A stretch of DNA of 7,147 nucleotides from DASXIW01 sp036497785 (GTDB lineage: Bacteria; Pseudomonadota; Alphaproteobacteria; Acetobacterales; Acetobacteraceae), in the NCBI GenBank assembly GCA_036497785.1, contig DASXIW010000205.1, forward strand, positions 1 through 7,147, written 5' to 3'. Shown here piece by piece: positions 1 through 5,024 of this stretch (its first letter is position 1; each line of letters starts with the position of its first letter). A program made the translations under genes and the position numbers. The notes beneath the pieces are model-generated. The model ran no database searches, was not told where the DNA came from, and saw only the letters and a program-made list of their open reading frames with translations.

Positions 1-680
1 ACCGCCGCCGCCACGTCCTCCGGCAGGCCGATCCGCCCCGCCGGGATACGCGCGATTTGGCGCTGGAAGGCCGCCGGATCCAGGGCCGCATGCGCGCCAG
101 CGTCCTTGCGGATGAAGCCGGGCACCACCGCATTCACCGTAACCCCGGATGCCAACTCGATCGCCAGCGCGCGGACCAGCGCTTCCATGCCGGCTTTGGC
201 GGCGGCCGAGGCCGGGAAGACCGTCATGTCCGGCCGGAAGGCATGCGCCACGAAACTGCTGACGGCGACCACGCGCGCATCCCGCCCCGCCCGCAAATGC
301 GCTGCGGCGGCGCGCGCCAGCCGCAGGAAGGCCCAGGGGATGGCATCCAGCGAGCGGGCGAAATCCGCGTCGGTCAGATCGGTGAGCTTCGTGCGATCGG
401 CGAATCCCGCATTGCTGACCAACACATCCAGCCTGCCGAACCGCGCCACCGCGCCCGCTACAAGGGAAGCAGGGGTGTCCGGGTCCGCGAGATCGCCCAG
501 GATCACCTCCGCCTGCGCCCCGGCCTCCCGCGCCGCGGCGGCGCTGCGCTCGGCGCCGGCCGCATTGGCACGGGTATGCACCAGCAGCGCCATGCCGGGG
601 GCTGCCAGCCTGCGACATATGGCAGCACCGATGCCGCTCGCGGCCCCGGTGACCAGCGCCACGCGGTGTGTCCTGTCCAT
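1..680 (-). CDS. Atypical short-chain dehydrogenase/reductase (SDR), 3' end cut off by the window
   Basis: About 226 codons are visible, from ATG at 680-678 to the window edge; the frame is open at position 1 and a typical SDR would need about 25-35 more residues. An AGGAGA ribosome site (plus-strand 686-691, 5 nt from the ATG) fixes the start. The Rossmann fold is clear: nucleotide-binding TGAASGIG near residue 11, GDLAD, a VSNAG motif (canonical NNAG), VAVSS, VPGF, and GRIGLPEDVA near the visible C-terminus, so it probably binds NAD(P). The active site is odd. In the canonical YxxxK position it reads SAAAK, so Ser (codon 207-209) replaces the catalytic Tyr while Lys (195-197) is kept, and the usual Asn of the 'NxxG' helix is also not evident. 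From memory, a proteobacterial SDR subgroup annotated as 3-oxoacyl-ACP reductase-like shares the FPASAAAKAG pattern, so this may be a subfamily trait rather than decay. The substrate is unknown. It is divergently oriented to the catabolic series. Confidence 0.9.
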   Translation of the reverse strand, partial: MDRTHRVALVTGAASGIGAAICRRLAAPGMALLVHTRANAAGAERSAAAAREAGAQAEVILGDLADPDTPASLVAGAVARFGRLDVLVSNAGFADRTKLTDLTDADFARSLDAIPWAFLRLARAAAAHLRAGRDARVVAVSSFVAHAFRPDMTVFPASAAAKAGMEALVRALAIELASGVTVNAVVPGFIRKDAGAHAALDPAAFQRQIARIPAGRIGLPEDVAAA

Positions 681-685
681 GCAGT

Positions 686-691
686 TCTCCT
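686..691 (-). promoter_or_regulatory. Ribosome binding site of the minus-strand SDR
   Basis: On the minus strand this reads AGGAGA, a strong Shine-Dalgarno match, 5 nt upstream of the ATG at 680. It decides the start of the truncated SDR and lies within the 69-bp divergent spacer (681-749). Confidence 0.75.
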
Positions 692-749
692 GATTGCCAG
701 CCGAACGCCGCGACCGCTAGCGTGAGCAGGCGAATGGAGCAAGTCAGCC

Positions 750-1208
750 ATGTCCGATCTGCCTGAGGCCGATTCCGCGACCCACGCGTTTTTTCTCGCC
801 TGGCTCGATCGGTTCGCCGGCTTCGTGCGGGAGGTGGATTACGCCGCGGCGCGCCCGCTGTTTCACGAGCACGTACTGGCCTTCGGCACCCACCGCGACG
901 TGATCGCCGGCATGCAATCCTGGATCGACACGCAGTGGGACAATGTATGGCCACGCACGTCCGATTTCCGTTTCGCCCTGGACGCGACGCGGGTCCTGGC
1001 CGCCGATGACGGCAGCATGGCCGTGCTGATCGCACCCTGGACCAGCACGGGATACCACCCGGACGGCACCGCTTTCGACCGGCCCGGACGCGCGACAATG
1101 ATCTTCCATCGCAGCGGCGCACATTGGCTGTGCGTGCATTCCCACATGTCGCTCAATCGCGGTGTGCCCCAGACGAGCCATGCCGACCGGCCGGTGAAAG
1201 CGCGCTGA
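750..1208 (+). CDS. NTF2-like / SnoaL-like domain protein
   Basis: 152 aa, a single small alpha+beta domain of the NTF2-like superfamily (the fold of SnoaL, ketosteroid isomerase and DUF4440). The pattern is typical: an N-terminal helix with FVREVDYAAARPLFHEHVLAFG, helix VIAGMQSWIDTQW, then the beta-sheet with SMAVLIAPWTSTGY, GRATMIFHRSG and a final strand WLCVHSHMSLNRG (HSHMS about 130-134). This superfamily includes isomerases, dehydratases, hydrolases and non-catalytic ligand-binding proteins, so no reaction can be assigned; the His pair in HSH could be a pocket feature. A modest GGAG (736-739) lies 10 nt before the ATG. It precedes the dehydratase by 88 bp in the same direction and is plausibly in the same transcript. 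There is no signal peptide, so it is probably cytoplasmic. The family call is fairly secure; the function is not. Confidence 0.85.
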   Translation: MSDLPEADSATHAFFLAWLDRFAGFVREVDYAAARPLFHEHVLAFGTHRDVIAGMQSWIDTQWDNVWPRTSDFRFALDATRVLAADDGSMAVLIAPWTSTGYHPDGTAFDRPGRATMIFHRSGAHWLCVHSHMSLNRGVPQTSHADRPVKAR

Positions 1209-1233
1209 ACGGAAGCCGATGCGCCGCAGCCGG

Positions 1234-1239
1234 TTGACA
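1234..1239 (+). promoter_or_regulatory. Possible -35 element upstream of the dehydratase (weak)
   Basis: A perfect TTGACA lies 57 bp before the dehydratase ATG in the 88-bp gap after the NTF2-like gene. At 17-18 bp spacing the expected -10 region reads about GCACCT, which is a poor match. It could be an internal promoter or chance, so I give it low weight. Confidence 0.2.
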
Positions 1240-1275
1240 CCCGCGCCAGCCCCGCCGCACCTTGCCGAAACTGGC

Positions 1276-1290
1276 GAGGAACGAGGCGGA
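1276..1290 (+). promoter_or_regulatory. Ribosome binding region that decides the dehydratase start
   Basis: Two purine-rich Shine-Dalgarno-like tracts, GAGGA (1276-1280) and GAGGCGGA (1283-1290), precede ATG 1297. GAGG at 1283-1286 is 10 nt from that ATG. This favours 1297 over the in-frame ATG at 1219, whose extra 26 residues are proline/arginine-rich and unlike the family N-terminus. Confidence 0.6.
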
Positions 1291-1296
1291 TTCATT

Positions 1297-3093
1297 ATGA
1301 CGCATGACCACGACGACGGTTTCAACGGCCGGCTGCGCAGCCGACGCTGGTTCGATAATCCTCAAGACCCGGCAATGACCGCGTTGTATGTCGAACGATA
1401 CCTGAATTACGGCCTGACGCGCGAAGAGTTGCAGGGCGGCAAGCCGATCATCGGGATCGCCCAGACCGGCTCCGACCTCTCCCCTTGCAACCGCCACCAT
1501 GTCGCCCTCGCCTCGCGCGTGCGCGACGGCATTCGCGATGCCGGCGGCATTCCGCTGGAATTCCCGGTCCACCCCATCCAGGAAACCGGCAAGCGCCCCA
1601 CCGCCGCGCTGGACCGCAACCTCGCCTATCTCAGCCTGGTCGAAGTGCTGCACGGCTACCCGATCGACGGCGTGGTGCTGACCACCGGCTGCGACAAGAC
1701 CACTCCGGCCATGCTGATGGGTGCTGCCACGGTCAACATCCCGGCCATCGTGCTCTCCGGCGGGCCGATGCTTGATGGCTGGTGGCAGGGGCGGCTGTCA
1801 GGCTCCGGCACCATCGTCTGTGAAGGCCGCAAGCTCTATGCCGAGGGCAAAATCGGCTACGAGGAATTCATGAAGATGGTGGCGTCCTCCGCCCCGTCGG
1901 TCGGCCACTGCAACACCATGGGCACGGCGCTCTCCATGAACTCGCTGGCCGAGGCGCTGGGCATGTCCCTGCCCGGCTGCGCCGCCATCCCCGGCCCCTA
2001 TCGCGAACGCGGCCAGATGGCCTATGAAACCGGCCGCCGCGCCGTGGCGATGACGCTGGAAAACCTCCGCCCATCCGACATCATGACCAAGGCGGCGTTC
2101 GACAACGCGGTGGTGGCCGCCGCCGCCCTGGGCGCCAGCTCCAACTGCCCGATCCACATGGTCGCCATTGCGCGCCACATGGGCGTGGACCACTCGCTCG
2201 ACGATTGGCAGAAGCTCGGCCCCGACGTGCCGCTGCTGGTGGATTGCCAGCCCGCCGGTCGCTTCTTGGGCGAGGCGTTCCATCGCGGCGGCGGCGTGCC
2301 GGCCGTGATGAAGGAGCTTCTTGCCGCCGGCAAGCTGCATGGCGACGCCATGACCGTGACCGGCAAGACGCTTGCCGAGAACCTGGCGGAGGCGCCGGAT
2401 GGCGACCGCGAGGTGATCCGCAGCTTCGCCAAGCCGATGAAGGAGCATGCCGGCTACGTCGTCATGTCCGGCAACCTGTTCGACAGCGCGGTGATGAAGA
2501 TCAGCGTCATCGACAAGGAATTCCGCGACCGCTTCCTTTCCGACCCCGCCCGCCCCAACGTGTTCGAGGGCAAGGCCATCGTCTTCGAAGGCCCCGAGGA
2601 TTACCACGCCCGTATCGAGGACCCCGATCTCGGTGTCGAGGAACAGTCCGTGCTCATCATCCGCAACGCGGGGCCGGTCGGCTATCCCGGCAGCGCGGAG
2701 GTGGTGAACATGCAGCCGCCCGCCGCCATGCTGAAGCAGGGCATCAACGCCCTGCCCACCATGGGCGATGGAAGGCAATCCGGCACCTCCGGCTCGCCCT
2801 CCATCCTCAACGTCTCGCCGGAAGCCGCCATCGGCGGCGGGCTGGCCTTGCTGAAAACCGGCGACCGCATTCGCATCGACCTCAATACCCGCAAGGTGGA
2901 CGTGCTGATGCCGCCCGAGGAACTCGCCGCCCGCCGCGCCGCCTGGAAGGCGCCGGTGCTGCAGAACAAGACGCCGTGGGAGGAGATCTATCGCAGCATG
3001 GTCGGGCAGCTCGGCACCGGCGGGTGCCTGGAACCGGCCACCTTGTATCTGAACATCCTTGAAGAGCGCGGCGAAAGCCGGAACAACCATTGA
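1297..3093 (+). CDS. Aldonate (sugar-acid) dehydratase, IlvD/Edd family, L-arabonate/D-xylonate dehydratase-like
   Basis: 598 aa from ATG 1297, close to characterised arabonate and xylonate dehydratases (about 580-600). It should remove water from an aldonate to give a 2-keto-3-deoxy acid in the cytoplasm, using a [2Fe-2S] cluster and Mg2+. The N-terminus (LRSRRWFDNP, then YLNYGLTREEL) is typical of the pentonate dehydratase branch rather than biosynthetic IlvD. All three cluster cysteines are present: Cys64 (GSDLSPCNRHH), Cys132 (TTGCDKTTPA) and Cys205 (VGHCNTMGTA). Lys134 matches the carbamylated Mg-ligand lysine. The GTSGSPS motif at 496-502 carries the catalytic serine, probably Ser498. 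From memory, the spacing of the three Cys and the Lys equals that of Rhizobium L-arabonate dehydratase with a constant offset of 5. The next gene starts 27 bp downstream, so an operon is likely. The substrate could be L-arabonate, D-xylonate, D-fuconate/L-fuconate or another aldonate; the sequence alone does not decide. Confidence 0.93.
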   Translation: MTHDHDDGFNGRLRSRRWFDNPQDPAMTALYVERYLNYGLTREELQGGKPIIGIAQTGSDLSPCNRHHVALASRVRDGIRDAGGIPLEFPVHPIQETGKRPTAALDRNLAYLSLVEVLHGYPIDGVVLTTGCDKTTPAMLMGAATVNIPAIVLSGGPMLDGWWQGRLSGSGTIVCEGRKLYAEGKIGYEEFMKMVASSAPSVGHCNTMGTALSMNSLAEALGMSLPGCAAIPGPYRERGQMAYETGRRAVAMTLENLRPSDIMTKAAFDNAVVAAAALGASSNCPIHMVAIARHMGVDHSLDDWQKLGPDVPLLVDCQPAGRFLGEAFHRGGGVPAVMKELLAAGKLHGDAMTVTGKTLAENLAEAPDGDREVIRSFAKPMKEHAGYVVMSGNLFDSAVMKISVIDKEFRDRFLSDPARPNVFEGKAIVFEGPEDYHARIEDPDLGVEEQSVLIIRNAGPVGYPGSAEVVNMQPPAAMLKQGINALPTMGDGRQSGTSGSPSILNVSPEAAIGGGLALLKTGDRIRIDLNTRKVDVLMPPEELAARRAAWKAPVLQNKTPWEEIYRSMVGQLGTGGCLEPATLYLNILEERGESRNNH

Positions 3094-3107
3094 TCGCGCC
3101 AACAGCC

Positions 3108-3111
3108 AGGA
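3108..3111 (+). promoter_or_regulatory. Ribosome binding site of the BDH2-like SDR
   Basis: AGGA within CCAGGAAA lies 9 nt before ATG 3121, in the 27-bp gap after the dehydratase stop. It supports translation from 3121 within a shared transcript. Confidence 0.55.
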
Positions 3112-3120
3112 AACGCCGGA

Positions 3121-3870
3121 ATGCCAGGCCGCCTCGCAGGTAAGACCGCCTTCGTCACCGCCGCCGCCCAGGGCATAGGCCGAGCCACCGCGCTGGCCTT
3201 TGCCGCCGAAGGGGCCACGGTCTTCGCCACCGATCTGAACGGCCCGAAAGTCGCGGAAATCGCGGCGCCGAACCTGCACACCGCCGCACTGGACGTGATG
3301 GACCTGCCGGCCATCGAAGCTGCGGCCAAGAAGGTCGGCCCGGTTGACATCCTGTTCAACTGCGCGGGCTTCGTGCACCAGGGCAGCGTGCTGGACGCGA
3401 GCGAGGCGGATTGGGAGTTCGCGTTCAACCTGAACGCGCGCTCCATGTTCCGCACCATCCGGAACTTCCTGCCGGGCATGATCGCGCGCGGCGGCGGCTC
3501 GATCGTCAATATCGCCTCCGTCGCCAGCAGCGTGAAAGGCATCCCCAACCGCTTCGCCTATGGCGCCAGCAAGGCGGCCGTCATCGGACTAACCAAGTCC
3601 GTGGCCGCGGATTTCGTCACCAAGGGGGTGCGCTGCAATTGCATCTGCCCGGGCACGGTGCAGTCGCCCAGCCTCGATGACCGAATCGCCGCCAACGCCG
3701 CTGCCGCCGGATCGCTCGAAGCTGCACGTGCGGCCTTCGTCGCGCGGCAGGCGATGGGGCGGCTCGGCACGCCCGAGGAAATCGCCATGCTGGCGGTTTA
3801 CCTGGCCAGCGACGAGGCGCAGTTCGTCACCGGGCAGGCTGTGGTGATCGATGGTGGGATTTCGCTTTGA
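3121..3870 (+). CDS. 2-keto-3-deoxy-sugar-acid 4-dehydrogenase-like SDR (BDH2/DHRS6 type)
   Basis: 249 aa, a complete classical SDR. Visible features are the cofactor motif TAAAQGIG (13-20), Asp38 after the second strand (favours NAD over NADP), NCAG (80-83), Asn103/Asn105 on the active-site helix, Ser133, Tyr147 and Lys151 (YGASK), CPGTVQSPS, and a C-terminal VTGQAVVIDGG. From memory the whole chain resembles human BDH2/DHRS6 and bacterial 2-keto-3-deoxy-L-fuconate (or -pentonate) 4-dehydrogenases. Ser133, Tyr147 and Lys151 fall at the same numbers as in BDH2. Arg144, Arg188 and Arg209 (after a 4-residue insertion) correspond to the three arginines proposed to hold the carboxylate in BDH2. 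The likely reaction is NAD+-dependent oxidation of C4 of a 2-keto-3-deoxy acid to the 2,4-diketo acid. Its position between a dehydratase and a FAH hydrolase supports this over hydroxybutyrate dehydrogenase or acyl-ACP reductase. Exact substrate uncertain. Confidence 0.92.
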   Translation: MPGRLAGKTAFVTAAAQGIGRATALAFAAEGATVFATDLNGPKVAEIAAPNLHTAALDVMDLPAIEAAAKKVGPVDILFNCAGFVHQGSVLDASEADWEFAFNLNARSMFRTIRNFLPGMIARGGGSIVNIASVASSVKGIPNRFAYGASKAAVIGLTKSVAADFVTKGVRCNCICPGTVQSPSLDDRIAANAAAAGSLEAARAAFVARQAMGRLGTPEEIAMLAVYLASDEAQFVTGQAVVIDGGISL

Positions 3871-3880
3871 GAAGCAAGCC

Positions 3881-3936
3881 AGGAGAGGCCAGGGCTCTGC
3901 CCTGGACCCGGTTAAGGCAGTGCCTTGACAATTCTG
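3881..3936 (+). repeat. Two-hairpin intergenic repeat, copy 1 (REP-like; may also act as terminator)
   Basis: It starts 10 bp after the SDR stop. Hairpin A is CCAGGGC-TCT-GCCCTGG (3889-3905; perfect 7-bp stem, 3-nt loop). Hairpin B pairs 3911-3918 with 3922-3929 around loop AGT (8 pairs, one G-T wobble). A second copy lies in opposite orientation at 4081-4134. Hairpin A could help end transcription after the SDR, but no T-tract follows, so a classical intrinsic terminator is not supported. Confidence 0.75.
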
Positions 3937-4080
3937 GACTATCTTGGCTGCGTCCACTTCCTTCGGTTGAAGACGACGATCTCGACGTTGGGACCGGCGA
4001 AGCCCAAAATTCGTTGCGAGCACACAAAATTATGTGCGATTGACGCGGTTGATTGCCTGCGGCGCAAGCAAGAAAAGTCT
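3937..4080. other. Non-coding spacer between the inverted repeats
   Basis: 144 bp, clearly more A/T-rich than its surroundings, without a convincing gene. It contains the near-palindrome CACAAAATTATGTG (4023-4036; one mismatched pair around a central AATT) and a -35-like TTGACG (4040-4045) with no good -10 at normal spacing. A minus-strand frame through the region has no ribosome site and runs through the repeat, so I do not call it a gene. A promoter or operator for the hydrolase/GT39 pair might sit here, but this is inference. Confidence 0.4.
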
Positions 4081-4134
4081 CGGATTCTCAAGGCTCCGCC
4101 TTGAGTGGGTCCAGGGCAGGGCCCTCGCCTTCCT
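4081..4134 (-). repeat. Two-hairpin intergenic repeat, copy 2 (inverted relative to copy 1)
   Basis: The reverse complement aligns end to end with copy 1, with one single-base gap and about 80% identity by hand. The blocks CTGCCCTGGACCC, AAGGC and GCCTTGA are unchanged. On the plus strand it holds a perfect hairpin CTCAAGGC-TCC-GCCTTGAG (4087-4105, 8-bp stem) and a shorter one AGGGC-AGG-GCCCT (4113-4125). Relative to copy 1, the outermost pair of the first stem is swapped (G-C to C-G) and a wobble pair becomes C-G, so pairing is maintained. It ends 40 bp before the hydrolase start. Confidence 0.75.
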
Positions 4135-4159
4135 ACCCAATCAAGCACACATCTCATTC

Positions 4160-4164
4160 AGGGA
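4160..4164 (+). promoter_or_regulatory. Ribosome binding site of the FAH-family hydrolase
   Basis: AGGGA lies 10 nt before ATG 4175 and is a modest match. It supports 4175 over the in-frame ATG at 4034, whose 47 extra codons would be translated through repeat copy 2. Confidence 0.5.
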
Positions 4165-4174
4165 CACACATCAC

Positions 4175-5020
4175 ATGAAGCTCCTGCGATACGGCCGCCC
4201 GGGCGCCGAGAAACCAGGCATTCTCGACGCCGACGGCAAGATCCGCGATCTGTCCGGCGTGGTCGAGGACATCAACCCCGCCGCCCTGTCGCCGGCCTCG
4301 CTGCGCAAGCTGGCCAAGCTCGATCTGTCCAGCCTGCCGGCCGTGCGCGGCAAGCCGCGAATCGGGCCATGCGTCACGCGGCCGCTGAACTTCGTCTGCA
4401 TCGGCCTGAACTACGCCGACCATGCCGCCGAGACGGGCGCCCCGATCCCGAAGGAGCCGATCGTGTTCCTGAAGTCGCTCGGCGCCTTCCAGGGTCCGAA
4501 CGACGACGTGAAGATCCCCCGCAACTCCAAGAAGACCGATTGGGAGGTCGAGCTCGGGGTGATCATCGGCACGACGGCGCGCTACCTCTCCGAGGAAGAC
4601 GCGATGAAGCACGTCGCCGGTTATTGCGTGGTGAACGATGTCAGCGAGCGGGAATTCCAGGCCGAGCGTGGCGGCACGTGGGACAAGGGCAAGGGCGCGG
4701 ACACGTTCGGTCCCACCGGTCCGTGGATGGTGACCAAGGACGAGATCAAGGACCCGCAGAATCTGGCGATGTGGCTGGATGTGGACGGCAAGCGCAAGCA
4801 GAACGGCAACACGAAGACGATGATCTTCACGGTGCAGCAGATCGTCTCCTATGTCAGCCATTTCATCACGCTGCATGCGGGCGACGTGATCGCCACCGGC
4901 ACGCCGCCGGGCGTGGGCTTGGGCGCCAAGCCGAAGCCCGTGTTCCTGAAGGCTGGCCAGACCATGCATCTCGGCATCGAAGGTCTGGGCGAGCAGATGC
5001 AGAATGTGATCCAGGCCTGA
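4175..5020 (+). CDS. FAH-family hydrolase, 2,4-diketo-3-deoxy-sugar-acid hydrolase-like
   Basis: 281 aa, the usual length of the family that includes 2,4-diketo-3-deoxy-L-fuconate (or -pentonate/-rhamnonate) hydrolase; database entries are often labelled ureidoglycolate lyase or fumarylacetoacetate hydrolase. A short N-terminal domain (KLLRYG, then KPGILDADGKIRDLSG) precedes the FAH barrel with CIGLNYADHAAETG (75-88; His83 and Glu86 candidate catalytic pair), the metal ligands Glu124 and Glu126 in WEVELGV and Asp155 in NDVSERE, then KGKGADTFGPTGPW and the late motif TGTPPGVGLG. The expected role is Mg2+/Mn2+-dependent cleavage of the C3-C4 bond of a 2,4-diketo acid to pyruvate plus a 2-hydroxy acid (glycolate or lactate), in the cytoplasm. 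It follows the SDR that would make this substrate, but after a 304-bp spacer, so it may have its own expression signal. Family secure; substrate inferred from neighbours. Confidence 0.92.
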   Translation: MKLLRYGRPGAEKPGILDADGKIRDLSGVVEDINPAALSPASLRKLAKLDLSSLPAVRGKPRIGPCVTRPLNFVCIGLNYADHAAETGAPIPKEPIVFLKSLGAFQGPNDDVKIPRNSKKTDWEVELGVIIGTTARYLSEEDAMKHVAGYCVVNDVSEREFQAERGGTWDKGKGADTFGPTGPWMVTKDEIKDPQNLAMWLDVDGKRKQNGNTKTMIFTVQQIVSYVSHFITLHAGDVIATGTPPGVGLGAKPKPVFLKAGQTMHLGIEGLGEQMQNVIQA

Positions 5021-5024
5021 CACC

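Noticed and set aside
57..725. Plus-strand frames at 57-725 and 106-693
   Set aside because: Both lie opposite the minus-strand SDR, which has clear family motifs and a strong ribosome site; their products look like no known protein.
1219..1296. Upstream in-frame start for the dehydratase
   Set aside because: The added 26 residues are unlike the family N-terminus, and better ribosome-site sequences sit just before ATG 1297.
1798..3378. 526-codon open frame on the minus strand opposite the dehydratase and SDR
   Set aside because: It lies antisense to two genes with intact catalytic motifs; its translation is rich in His, Gly, Ala and Arg with no recognisable domain, as expected for shadow frames in GC-rich DNA.
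3889..3905. Classical intrinsic terminator after the SDR
   Set aside because: The hairpin is good but is not followed by a T-rich tract, and the same hairpin recurs in copy 2 upstream of a gene, so a repeat element explains it better.
3925..3930. TTGACA as a promoter -35 element
   Set aside because: It is part of the second hairpin of repeat copy 1, and the sequence 17 bp downstream (CTGCGT) is not a -10 element.
3939..4157. 72-codon minus-strand frame in the spacer as a small gene or transposase remnant
   Set aside because: It has no ribosome site, runs through repeat copy 2 and has no motif I can recognise. A homology search of its C-terminal part could reopen the question.
4034..4174. 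Upstream in-frame start for the FAH hydrolase
   Set aside because: The extension would translate through the inverted repeat; homologs begin at KLLRYG, matching ATG 4175.
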